Source: Sitta carolinensis (Eukaryota > Chordata > Aves > Passeriformes > Sittidae). From it: a stretch of DNA of 64,000 nucleotides. A program made the position numbers and the translations under genes. Shown here in pieces: positions 50,166 through 60,365 of this stretch. The first letter of the stretch is position 1; each line of letters begins with the position of its first letter. The notes under the pieces are model-generated. The model searched no databases. It was given only the letters and a program-made list of their open reading frames with translations, and had not been told where the DNA came from. The DNA is taken from assembly GCA_032173965.1 (NCBI GenBank), contig JAVUNC010000006.1, positions 21,260,370 to 21,324,369 of the forward strand. The letters run 5' to 3'.

Positions 50166-53100
50166 ACCTGTGGCTCCTGAATGCAGTGTTGTCCTGGTAG
50201 ATCCGAGGTGAGAACCCCAGAAGTGTGTGCTGACAAAGGCGTTTTGACAGGGTACTCCACTTTTCTGAGCTGTTAATGAAAATTAAATGAAAAGTAACCC
50301 TGTGCTGTGGTGCCTTTTCAAAGGAACGTCCTTAATTTGAACAGCGTGAAATCTTTACATTCCAGTGCTTTGTGTGACAGAAATGATTCCGAGTGGTGTT
50401 TGCAATTTGCCTGTATTCCCTTCAGTTACAGGCAACACCCTCCAGCAAAGAGAAGGTGACAGAATATCACCGTTTAAATTCACTTAAAGTGGGGAACATT
50501 ACTGCGTTATTACCCCGGTGCTGCTCTCGCTGCATGCAGGCTCTGTAAAGCCAGGGTTTGCTGGCACTCCTCAAGGAGACAGAGTTGTTTGTCTTGAAAG
50601 TTTTTCATTTGAGGCACGTCAAAGTCTCATCAGCTTCCAGGCTTTCATTTCGACATTTCTGCCTGGATTCTGTCCTGTTTTCCCCTCAGAAAGCAACCCC
50701 ACATAAACCTGGAATACCGGGGTGATCACATTCGTGGCTCCGTGCTGCCACTGTCACCATCCTTGTCTTGATGCTCCTCTCCTGGGGCTCTGCCCTGGCT
50801 CTCAGAGGAGGGAGCTGCTAAAAGGAGAGTGGGAGTGGAGCGACATCAAGCAAAAACTGCTCTGAGTGGGCCAAAAAAAAAAAAAAAATTGGAAAAAAAG
50901 ATCTTTTGAGTGTTGTATAAAAGCAAAGCACGATGCAGTTCCTCTGGATTTTGCTCTCGGTGCTGGAGGCTGCCCCTCCACCATCCTGCTCGTCACCAGA
51001 GGGCTCTGCTGCTGCTCCACCTGCCCTGCAAAGCCTCTGGTATTGATTGTTTTTGGCTGAACTTGATAAAAAAATGGCAAAACCAACATTTTAGTGACGT
51101 GTGGTGCTGCTGGGAGAGGTTGTTATAACCTGCACCTTTGCACAGACACTGCACTGCCTGAGCTCTGGCTGCTGCAGGAAGAACACAAACACAGGAGGTT
51201 TAAATCTGAGCCCTGCTTAGGGTAAGGCTTCATAGCAGGATGGATTTCTGTGCTCTGCAAAAATCCAGTGCAGGAAAGAAGGAAAAGGACTCCTCCAAAG
51301 CTCTTCCCTTTCCCTCTCCTCTGGTTTTTCCTGAGATATGGCAAAAAACACCCATTGAGTTTGGATCTGATCATCCTAAAGGTGTGTTCCAACCTCAAAG
51401 ATTTGGTGGTTGCTGGGTAATAAAGTTGTTTTAAACTCCTCAGAGTGGTTGGTGCTGCAGCTTTAACTCTGTATTATTAAAACTCCTCAGAGTGGTTGCT
51501 GCTGCAGCTTTCTGCTGGGTGAGGCTGAGCTGTCCTGGCTTTCTTTGCCCTTCATGTTTTTTTTCCACCTCCTGGGCTCAGTGTGGTGTCACACAGGGAT
51601 TTTGCTCTCCTTATGGAGCACCTGTCCCAGAGACAAGGGGGGTTCTCCCTGCCCTCAGTGGGGATTGCCATGAACTGATTAAATCCCTTCCTTCAGCCCA
51701 GCACTGTTCCTCTCAGCATTTTTAGGCTGGAATAGTTTCTGGAGGGGTTGGCTGGGCAAGCACAGAGGGTGGACAAGAAAAGCACCAAGGTCTTGGATTT
51801 TGATGGCAACGAGCCATGGGGGTCTTTGACCCCATTGCATCAGCATTTGGGGTCACTGCAGGCATTTCTCCTGCAGTAATTTAATAATATTTGCATGAAG
51901 AACTCTCTACAAGGGCCCCTGGGCACCAGGCTGCAGAGGAGGATGGGATTTCTATGAAGTTCAAAGCCAGGGGGAGTTTGAGGACTTTGGTAAAATCTCT
52001 TGACACAAATTGCTACAAGACTCGTTTAATGCTTGAAAAGCAACTTCTGCTCAGATCTGAATGTCAGGCTCAGAGTGCTTCTCTTTTCCTCGTCTTTAAT
52101 AATATAAAAGCTTCAAGCCTTAGCAGTGTTTTGCTCATCTGCAGCCTCAGCCTGAGAAGCTGGGTGAAGCTTTTTGGGGTGCACTTGCAGCTCTCCTGCT
52201 GCTGCCAGAGCAGGAGGGCACTGGGTGAGCTGCAGTTTTGTGATTCCCAGGAGGAGGAGGAAGCTCCAAAGGCAGGAGTTTTGCTTTGGTGCTTTATAAA
52301 AAGAATAAAAGGAGGATAAAGAGAGCGAGTCCAGACTTGCTGGTGCACATGAGGCTTCATGTGAGCAGCAGGGGTGGTGCTCCTTATCCACTGATTTTCC
52401 TTTCCTTGCCATCAAACTTTGAGTTGCTAAAGTTCTCAAACTTCTTCTCATGGAGGTTTTTCCCCAGTGCTGGGCAAAGTGATGTTTGGGAGGGGGAGAT
52501 GGGGATGCAGCCAAGGAAGCTCTGGAATGAACCAAGTCCCCAAAAGGGCTGCATGAGGAAGAGGAGGAGGAAGAGGAGGGGGCTCTTCAATCCCTGCCTT
52601 CAGAAGTCCTGGGAGGATACTGCTCAAGTCTGGCTGGCCACAGAGGAGATTCCTATCACCTGATTTTGCTGTGATGCCCTTTTTTCTCGAGGAGGTGACT
52701 CAGCCCCTGGGTCTGGGGTGGGGACACCTCAGGGAAGGGCAGGGAGGGGCTCCCCAAGGGCTCCTGGAAGCCTCACCCCCAGCTCTGGGAAAGGAGGTGA
52801 CGTTGTCACAGCTCCCCAGCCCAGGAGGTTGCACAGGGAGGGGGCAGAGATGGATGGAGGCTGAATTTAGCACTTGGGGAAGGAGCCAAGCACGGCCTCC
52901 GTGGCAGATCTGCAGCCCAAACATTGCACACTGTGGGTGCTGCCAGTCCCACACACGTCAGGCCACAGAAATCACAAGGCAGGGAAGGAAATTTGGGGAT
53001 GTGGGCTGTTCTGCTGGGGAAGGGAAGCAGATCTCTCATGCCACAGGGCTTCTTACCCTCTGGGTTGGTTTCCTCCACCATCAGGAAGAGAGGAGCAGCT

Positions 53101-53844
53101 TTCTGTTGATTATTTTCCATTGAGCAGTTTGAAATTACTGCTTTAAAGTTATTTAACTTTTAGAGAACAATTATCTGTTGCACTGGGGTGTTTTTCACAG
53201 CCCTGTAGCAGCTGCAGTGAAGAGCATTGACCTCCCCAGCCAGAGCCAGCCACTGCTGGATATCACCTGGCTCTTGCCATTGGAGAAGTGCTGGGAATTC
53301 TAAAATGCGGAAAGTAACTGGTGCTTAGGGTGTTTGGCTGCAGTGAAGGGCAAGTTGAGAGCACATCCCCAAGGAATGGGGTGGTCTCATGGCTGATCCA
53401 CCTCCCTGGCCCCTCCATCTCCCACCCCCTGGGTTTGCAGTTTGAGGCTTTAATTCACCCATGGTACCAAGGAGGGTTTTGTTTGACATTGAGCGTTCTC
53501 TAAAGCGAACAAGATACTTGGCAGTGCTTCAAAAAATCCAAACCCACAGAATATATTGATTTTTGAGCCATGGTTAATTCTTTAACCACTTTGGAAGAGC
53601 CAGGCATCACAAGGCTGTGAGTGAGGAGATCTGTGTCTTACATCTCCCTCCAAGCCGGGCTGTTCCAGCCCTGCTCTGCTGACTCCTGGCAATAACCCAA
53701 CCCTTCCCTTCCCTGGCTCCCAGGAGGCAGAATTGAGAAGCTCAGTGGCCACAGCACGGTGTCCTGTGAGTCACCACGGGATGACTCAGCTGAGGAGCAT
53801 GGCTGGCTCTGCGTGCCGAGGGCTCCAAACCCACCCCGTGGGTG
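50166..53844. other. intergenic, with a 47-bp duplication
   Basis: Unique-looking DNA. It has an A16 run at about 50873, a 47-base direct duplication at 51433-51511 and a purine-rich GAGGAGGAAG stretch at about 52557. Several open frames of 90-150 codons at 52100-53150 overlap on both strands with no recognisable domain. Confidence 0.5.
51433..51511. repeat. direct duplication, period 47 bp
   Basis: AAACTCCTCAGAGTGGTTG followed by GTGCTGCAGCTTT appears twice, 47 bases apart, with one G/C difference. Confidence 0.9.
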
Positions 53845-53970
53845 CTGAATCATGGAATCACCCAATGCTTTGGGCTGGAAGGGACCTTTAAGACCATTTT
53901 GTTCCATTCTTTCCTTCTGGTGGCACCTTCCACCAGATCATGTGGCTCCAAGCCCTGTCCAGCCTCACTC
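53845..53970 (-). mobile_element. CR1 LINE 3' fragment
   Basis: Reversed terminus: GAATCATGGAATCACCCAATG, GGGCTGGAAGGGACCTTTAA, CTTCCACCAGATCATG and GCTCCAAGCCCTGTCCAGCC. Confidence 0.9.
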
Positions 53971-55379
53971 ATCATCCTCGCTGCAGTTTGTTTTATTTAA
54001 ATGAAAGGAATTAATTAGATCTGGGTTTCACTTCTTCATTCACTGACTTTTGGTCAAATGTTTTTCTTTAATATCAAGTGTCTGTTGCATAACTGAAAGT
54101 ACCAACCTTATGGCATTGGAGAAAAAATAAAAAAACCAGGCAAATCTTTTGGGTTAATATTTGAAGCCTTTGAGTAAAATCCTGAAAATAGCAATACAGG
54201 TTTTCCATGAAAATCTTTCTTCCCAAAGACATCTTGAGGGAGTCTTAGGGAGGAAGGGAAAAACCTGTGCACTAAGGAATTCATTCAGCCTTGTCTGTGT
54301 GACAGGCTCAGGAAGCTCCAGCTCCTCATGCCATGGATCAGGGATACTTCAGCTTTACTGGCCTGGATCCTCTCCAGGTCCCTTTGCCCTAAAACACCTC
54401 CAAAGATATTGCAGTGTCTGTTTTCTGTGGGCTGGGTGCTGAGAGAGGCAAGTGAAGCAGCACTCCCTAATTAAGTGCATTTCTTATGTACTAATATTCT
54501 TTATATATATTACTTAACACATATTAAGTATAATATACATATTTCCCTGAAATACTTATTTTCCAGCCACTCCCATGGGCATCCCTGGCATTTTTACACC
54601 CTCGAGTTTGGTCTGAATCCCTGTGACAAGTATTAATGATGCTAAAAGGTGTTAAAATCCAGGCTGGAGCCCCGATGGAGAGGAGGCTGCCCTCTTTTGA
54701 GCAAAATCTTTTAGATAAGCAGAGTTGAACCAGAGGAATTTATATTAAAATTAATCAGGGCCAAAGTCAACAGATTTTTGACCTTTTTCTTTTTTTTGAT
54801 GTCATCTGCAGGATCAGCTGAGCACTTTAGCTGAGCCGCTGCCTAAAAGAAGCAGTTTCTACATCTGTAATGACACCAATTAGAGGGTGTGTCCCTTAAT
54901 AACCTTTGGTCAGCCCTGAATTGGTCAGGAGGTGGATTAGACGGTCATTGGGGGTGTCTTCCAGCTGAAATCCTCTGTTCTGTTCGATTCCACTCCAGCC
55001 CGGTCTATTCCATTCCATCCTAATTCCTTTCCCTTCGTTTCTTTTCCTTCCGTGTCCCTCCTCCAGCCGCACGGTGCAGCAGATCAGGATTTCAGCACAA
55101 AACCACCTTGTTCTTTTCCACTGCTTTAAGCCGTGCAGCCCATGGAACAAACCAGAGATGATTCACCCTCAACCTCAAATAAAAATCGGGCTAGTCGAAA
55201 TTCCAGCTGCCTCCAGCAGCTTCCCAGAGCTCATCCTCTACCGGCCCCGCTGCGCCGGGTGAAAGTTTTTGGCTTTTATTTTTTACGGGGGCAAGGGAAA
55301 ACGTTCAGAATTTAAAATCCACTTGGTGTTTTACCGAGCTTCGCTAGAGCCGGGGGGACGGAGCCGTGAGACAGAGGAG
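53971..55379. other. intergenic, LGALS3 upstream flank
   Basis: AT-rich, with a possible worn CR1 tail at about 54895-54975 (GTGGATTAGACGGTCATTG, then TGTCTTCCAGC). From 54980 it has a pyrimidine-rich tract of TTCC-type repeats. No exon is recognised. Confidence 0.5.
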
Positions 55380-55645
55380 CAAGCAGCTGGCGAGGGGAAC
55401 ATCTGGAAGGGGGAATACCTGGCAAGAGGGGAACATCTGGAAGGGGGAACATCTGGCAAGGGGAAACATCTGGCAGAGGGGACACCTGGCAAGGGGGGGC
55501 ATCTGGAAGGGGGAACACCTGGAAGGGGAATATCTTGCAAGGGGACATCTGAAAGGGAGAATATCTGGCAAGGGGGAACATTTGGCAAGGGAGGAACATC
55601 TGGAGGGGGAACACCTGGCGGGGGGAACATCTGGCAGCGGCTCCA
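55380..55645. repeat. minisatellite upstream of LGALS3, unit about 18 bp
   Basis: About fourteen tandem copies of GGGGAACATCTGGCAAGG-like units, alternating CATCTGG and CACCTGG cores with A/G slippage in the spacer. Each core is an E-box (CANNTG). The unit length is a multiple of three and lacks stops on the minus strand, which explains the long spurious open frames there. Confidence 0.93.
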
Positions 55646-55900
55646 GGTGGGCAGGGCAGGGGGAGCGGGACCCGGCGAGCGAGGAGCGGACCCGCACGGG
55701 GCGCAAACCGTGAGAAAAACCGAACGCTTGCCGTTCAGCATCCCCCGCTGGTGATGTCAGCGGCCGTACCGGGAGAGGCCCCGCCGTGCTGGGCCGTCCC
55801 CGGTGTCCCCGGCACCGCCCCGTGCCCATCCCCGCCCCCGGGCGCTGCCGCAGCCCGGAGCCGCCGCGGAGCCGCCGCACGCAGGTGAGGGGATGCGGCT
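55646..55900 (+). promoter_or_regulatory. LGALS3: CpG island, LGALS3 promoter
   Basis: GC- and CpG-rich, between the minisatellite and the first-exon donor. GCCCCG/CCCGCCCC SP-type boxes occur at about 55815-55850. No TATA box is obvious. Confidence 0.7.
55800..55884 (+). other. LGALS3: LGALS3 non-coding exon 1 (5' end approximate)
   Basis: A consensus donor, CACGCAG followed by GTGAGG, ends it. The ATG exon at 58065 has an acceptor, so an upstream leader exon is needed. The start is estimated. Confidence 0.55.
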
Positions 55901-58064
55901 CCCGCGAGGGCAGCGCGGGGGAAAAGGCACAAATAGCCCCGAAAAGGAAGGGTTTGGGGAGTGCGAGGTGGGACAGGCGGGAGCTCCCGGCTGGGTTTTG
56001 GGGTAAGCAGGATGATGGTGGCCGTGGAGGAGCTCCGAGGGGTTTGCAGCCCGCGCCCCAAAATCCTGCGGGGTGTGGGGTGGCTGCACGGGAGGCTGGA
56101 ATACCCCAGGAAATGCGCCGAGGGGGAGAGAACTGGTGCTTCTTTCCCAAATAGAAGTTTTTTTCCACTCGGTGTGAAGGCAGGGAATGTTTGGGGTCAG
56201 CTCTGGGCTGTTCCCTGCAGGTGATTCTCGGCCGGGGCAGGGGAGCTCAGGTGAGTCCCAGCTCAGCTGCGCAGATGCTGCTGGAAATCAGAGCTCAAGA
56301 ACTCCATGAGGAAGGGAAGGGGCTCAGCTTGGAGCAAAGGGGGCTCGGGGGATCTTCTGGCTCTGCACAGCTCCCTGACAGGACGGTGGATCTGGCAGGG
56401 ATTCCGGCCCTGCTCCCCGGAAACAATGGCCTCGTGTTGCACTAGAGGAACAACTAGAGGAGGTTGAACTGGATATTAGGGAAAATTTCTTCACGGGAAG
56501 GGTTGTCCAGCCCTGGCACAGCTGCTCAGGGCTGTGGTGGAGCCCCCATCCCTGGAGGGATTTGCAAGCTGTGTGGAAGTGGCACCTGGGGACACAGTGC
56601 TGGGGGAATGGTGGGACTCGATGGCCTTAGAGGGCTTTTCCAGCCTCACCGGAGCTGTGATTCTGGGCAATCATCACTGGGGCACTGCTGAAGAAGGTGG
56701 GAGAAAACCCCTTCCCCTGGCAGCTGGAAAACCCCAGCAGGGAATTTCCAGAGAGCTCCAGGAGCTCCAGCCGTGCAGTGACAGAGGGAAGGTGACACCG
56801 GGCTCCAAGCCCGGCTGCACCCTTTGGTGGCAGAGGATTAGTGGGTTTGGGGATTTTGGTTACAGACCCCAAAGTGCCCAGACCTGTCCCCAGACGTGTC
56901 TGGGAGACACGAGGCTCTGGCCACCCTGTCCCACCGGGGCTAAGGGAACAAAACTGCTGCTCCCTGAGGTGTTCCAGGGGCACAGGGGGATCCCAGTGGA
57001 GCAGCACAAGCCTCTGGCTGCTCTGGCTGGGTCCAGGTGTGTGCTCAGCCCTGCCTTCACCTGCCACACTCAGCGCAAACCCGAGGGCTTCGGACAGAGC
57101 CCAGAAAGGCAAATAAAAGCTTTGGGAGGCATGGGCTGCTGAAACACTCCGGGCTACTGGATTCTGCTGGGAAGGCTGCCTTAAAACCCCCGTGGGCTCA
57201 ATTTTGCAGGGGAAGGAGTGGTTTGCTAGTTGTGAAGCTTGGGGCTTGTTATTCCTGAGGCAGGGCAGCCACACCTCCCTCGGGCTTTGCGCATCCGAAT
57301 GTTCCTTTCAAAGAGAATTTGCCCTCTCTGTTTCAAATTTGAAATGTTCATTTTCTTTCCCTGTTTCTGGCTTTTTCCTTCTCTTCTGAGTGCTCCCTTC
57401 GATGGGAGGAATCCAGCTCGGGCTATTCCTGTGCAGGGACTGGTGTGTGTTCGGCCAGGCTGTGGTGTGGACTCAGAAAACTTGAAAAGCAGCTTTTATT
57501 TGTTGTGTGCCCTCTGGGTTGGAATGTGACAGCTGTGGATGCATGGCAGGAGGCAGGGACCTGGATCCGTGGCTGCCCCCCTCCTCTGCCCATTGCACTT
57601 ATCCCAGGTGGCACAGCACGGCTGCGTGTGCTCGGCGTGCTGTGCTGCATTGGCAGCTCCCACACAGCTCCTGGCTGATGCTGTCCCTGCATCCCCCGGG
57701 GAGCCCGTTTGGGGTTTTTTTTTATGGAAATACTTTCCTGGTTGGCGCCTCAGGGCTGGGGAAGTGAATAACACTGGGAGTGTTGTAAGCTCGGTGGTGG
57801 ATTTCATCCGGAGGGTGTCTGGGCTGGATTCACCCCAGAACATTCAGGCTGCTCACGGCAGTGCCTCCCGTTTGTCCCACAGGTGTTGGACCAGGATTTG
57901 TTCTTTGGCACCGGAGCTGTCAGCTCTGCTGGGCAGGTATGTGGTGGGAACTCAGCAAACCCCATCAATTGCCACTCTAAACTGTAACTCCCCTCAAAAA
58001 GTCTCGGTTTTTGGATAGAGCAGGTTAAAAGTGACTGACACTTCATGTTTTTTTTTTTTTTTAG
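55885..58064 (+). other. LGALS3: LGALS3 intron 1
   Basis: A 2.2-kb intron. It contains one CR1 copy and, at 57883-57936, a stretch bounded by TTTGTCCCACAG and a GTATGT donor that could be an optional leader exon. It ends in a T16 tract and TTAG. Confidence 0.7.
56285..56665 (+). mobile_element. CR1 LINE 3' fragment
   Basis: GGGCTCAGCTTGGAGCAAAG, CTGGATATTAGGGAAAATTT, CAGCTGCTCAGGGCTGTGG, GATTTGCAAGCTGTGTGG and CTCGATGGCCTTAGAGGGC. Confidence 0.92.
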
Positions 58065-58087
58065 GAAAAATGTCAGACGGTTTCTCC
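58065..58087 (+). CDS. LGALS3: LGALS3 exon 2 (ATG exon)
   Basis: Five leader bases, then ATG at 58070 and six codons, MSDGFS, ending at GTAAGT in phase 0. Ser6 corresponds to the phosphorylated Ser6 of mammalian galectin-3. Confidence 0.95.
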
Positions 58088-60266
58088 GTAAGTATGGATT
58101 TCTTTAAAAAACCCTGGGGGCTGTGGCCTTGAAGCAGAGACCTCGGCTGGGATGGGAGGGAGCAGGTCCTTGCTCACCTGGGTAAATCCCCAGACCCTCT
58201 CCAGTTATGTCAGCAGTTACTGGTTTCCTGGAAAAACCCGAGGAGCAGCTGAGAGCTGAGCTCTGGTCCTCAGCCCTGCTGCCAAGGTTGGAGAGCTCCA
58301 AGGATGGAGAACTCAGTGTGATGCCAGGAGGAATGTCCCCACCTGATCCCTGTCCTCTCCTCTGTCCCCAGCTATCTGATGCCTTGGCCAACAGCAACAA
58401 CCCGGCCCCCTGTGCCCCCCCAGCCCAGGGCTGGCCCTCCTGGGGCAACCAGCCAGCAGCTCCTGGTGCATTCCCAGGGTATCCTGGAGCACCAGGGGCC
58501 TATCCTGGAGCACCTGGAGCATACCCTGGAGCACCTGGATCTTACCCTGGAGGACCTGGAGCTTATCCTGGAGGACCAGCAGGACCAGGAGCGTATCCAG
58601 GAGCACCAGGAGCATATCCAGGAGCACCAGGAGCGTATCCAGGAGCACCAGGAGCGTATCCAGGAGCACCTGGAGCATTCCCTGGAGCACCAGCAGCAAC
58701 AGGGCCGTTTCCTGCCCCAGGACAACCATCCAGTGGCCCTGGATTTGGGCCTTCTGCTCCTCAGGGAGGGCCAACTCCTCCTCAGGGAGGGCCAACACAT
58801 CCCCAGGGAGGACCGACTCCTCAGGGAGGACCGACTCCTCCAATGGTAATGGCTCCATCCTTAGGAGGGTTTCTGTGTCTTCAGGGGCTGATTTTGCTTG
58901 GCCACAGGAGGGGCCTGGGGCTGGCTGTCCCCAGAGGGGGCATTGGGCTTTTGAGATGATTTTTTTGCTGACACCAAATCCTTGTTGTCTCCCAGAAAGT
59001 CCCCTTTGAGCTGCCCCTGCAGACAGGACTCGTCCCTCGGCTGCTCATCACCATCACTGGGACTGTGAACCCCAACCCAAACAGGTACTGGGGGTGTCCA
59101 GCTCTGGGGGTGGGGGGCTTCCATGGGGCACTGCTGGGTGGAGCAGGGGGGCTGGAATTTGCTTTCCATTCCTGAATACCACCTGCCTGATATAACAGCA
59201 AATGTTCCACTAAATAAATGTGCAAATGCCCTGTTGTTGTCCAGCGGGGTCTGTGGGATTTTCTTTCTGCTATATTTGGGAAGCCCTGTAACAAAGTCCA
59301 GGGCTTTTGTGGCAAAAGCAGCAATTCCATTATTGTTTTTGCAGGTTTTCATTGGATTTCAAGAGAGGGAATGATGTTGCCTTCCACTTCAATCCCCGTT
59401 TCAACGAAGACAACAAGAAAGTCATCGTCTGCAATTCCATGTTCCAAAATAACTGGGGGAAGGAGGAGAGGACAGCTCCCAGGTTTCCATTTGAAGCTGG
59501 AAAACCCTTCAAGGTACCAGAAAAACCTATCCCAGCTCAGTCTCAGTGCACCAAAACCACTGAGAGGGTTTGGGCAGCACGGCCTGTGTAAGGACATCGA
59601 TGCTTTTGCACAGGGATCAGCTCCCAGAGATGTTTCTGGAGCAGGCTCCCCCTGTGCTGTCCCTACAGCACCTTCCCAGCTCTTCTGACCCCCTCCTGCA
59701 GCTCCAGCTGCCCAGGGCATAACTTCCCTGCTTCTGGTATCCCCATGGATTATGAAACCCTCCTTATTTACACTGCTGTCCTGCACAGTGGCTGGACAGG
59801 TTTCTGTTGTGAGTTTTCTCTGCTGGCAGCTCTTCACAAGGTGTTTTTTTCCTGCAAAGGGGGTTTACACTGTGGAGTCTTGTTTTGAGGGACTGGCATG
59901 GGGATGAGGAGGCAGAAACTGGGTTAAAACACGGGGGAGGGAGAGTTTTGGGAAGGCAAAGGTCACTGGTGTTGCAGCTGAGCTGCTGCACCAGCTCCTC
60001 CACATGCCCCAGGGCTGGACTCAGCTGGCAGCAACCTCCAGCCTGGCTTAAAACTTCTTCTGCACCAAATGCAGTTGGGTTTTGGGGCTGACTGGGGGTT
60101 TTTCTTTCAGCTCCAGATCCTTTGTGAGAAGGACCACTTCAAGGTGGCCGTGAACGACGCTCACTTGCTGCAGTACAACTTCCGTGAGAAGCGGCTGAGC
60201 GAGGTCACCAAGCTCTGCATCGGGGGGGACATCGCCCTCAGCAGCGTGGTGCCCACCATGATCTGA
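58065..60266 (+). CDS. LGALS3: LGALS3, galectin-3 (complete, 301 residues)
   Basis: Chimera-type galectin that binds beta-galactosides, self-associates through its N-terminal tail and works in cytosol, nucleus and outside the cell after non-classical secretion; no signal peptide is seen, as expected. Coding exons: 58070-58087, 58372-58845, 58996-59084, 59345-59513, 60111-60266. All splice sites are GT-AG and phases agree. Residues 1-164 are the tail: [25 protein letters not shown], about ten YPGAPGA units, then four QGGPTPP-type units. The lectin domain starts [11 protein letters not shown]. All sugar contacts are present with family spacing: His208, Asn210, Arg212, Asn224, Trp231, Glu234, Arg236 (human 158-186). 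The human NWGR motif is NWGK here. The protein ends VPTMI. The tail is longer than that of chicken (protein about 262). Confidence 0.98.
58088..58371 (+). other. LGALS3: LGALS3 intron 2
   Basis: A 284-base intron ending CTCTGTCCCCAG. Its last 165 bases are open in the exon 3 frame from an ATG at 58207 (see findings). Confidence 0.9.
58372..58845 (+). CDS. LGALS3: LGALS3 exon 3, collagen-like repeat tail
   Basis: 158 codons, phase 0 at both ends. The Pro/Gly/Tyr/Ala tail has 21-base DNA repeats (YPGAPGA) from about 58470 to 58690, then QGGPT-type units from about 58760. The exon ends PPM at a GTAATG donor. Confidence 0.95.
58470..58835 (+). repeat. LGALS3: coding minisatellite in LGALS3 exon 3
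   Basis: About ten units of seven codons (TATCCTGGAGCACCTGGAGC type) with third-base variants, followed by four units of six to seven codons (CAGGGAGGGCCAACTCCTC type). All length changes are whole codons, so the frame is kept. Confidence 0.92.
58846..58995 (+). other. LGALS3: LGALS3 intron 3, 150 bases
   Basis: The length is divisible by three and the exon 3 frame reads through it for 38 codons before a TGA at 58957-58959. It ends TTGTTGTCTCCCAG. Confidence 0.92.
58996..59084 (+). CDS. LGALS3: LGALS3 exon 4, start of the lectin domain
   Basis: 89 bases: [20 protein letters not shown], then TGTVNPNPN and two bases of the Arg codon. This is the F1-S2 strand region of the carbohydrate-recognition domain. 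Confidence 0.96.
59085..59344 (+). other. LGALS3: LGALS3 intron 4
   Basis: 260 bases, ending TTGTTTTTGCAG. Nothing notable. Confidence 0.92.
59345..59513 (+). CDS. LGALS3: LGALS3 exon 5, carbohydrate-binding core
   Basis: 169 bases holding all seven sugar-binding residues: [16 protein letters not shown] and NNWGKEER, then [10 protein letters not shown]. It ends in phase 0 at a GTACCA donor. Confidence 0.97.
59514..60110 (+). other. LGALS3: LGALS3 intron 5
   Basis: 597 bases of unique sequence, ending TTTTTCTTTCAG. Nothing else is recognised. Confidence 0.9.
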
Positions 60267-60365
60267 GTGGGGGCAGCTCTGGGCAAAGCCGGAGCTCTCC
60301 TGGGGCTAACACAAGTGCCTTCTCACCAGGTCACTGTGAGCTAATAAAACATTTAACCTGTAACC
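60111..60365 (+). CDS. LGALS3: LGALS3 exon 6: C-terminus (stop 60264-60266) and 3' UTR
   Basis: 51 codons, [20 protein letters not shown] through [10 protein letters not shown] to VPTMI and TGA. A short UTR follows with AATAAA at 60343-60348. Confidence 0.96.
60343..60348 (+). terminator. LGALS3: LGALS3 poly(A) signal AATAAA
   Basis: Canonical hexamer 77 bases after the stop, followed by a T/G-rich stretch (CCTTTGGTTTTAATTGTG), so cleavage is expected near 60365. Confidence 0.9.

Noticed and set aside
51345..51410. Possible CR1 tail (GATCATCCTAAAGGTGTGTTCC)
   Set aside because: Too short and too diverged to support.
55312..56168. Long minus-strand open frames (up to 274 codons) of repeated FPLPDVPP type
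   Set aside because: The 18-bp minisatellite unit is a multiple of three and lacks minus-strand stops, so all three frames stay open.
58313..58858. A 181-codon Leu-rich minus-strand open frame and its overlapping partners
   Set aside because: Antisense shadow of the galectin-3 repeat exon.
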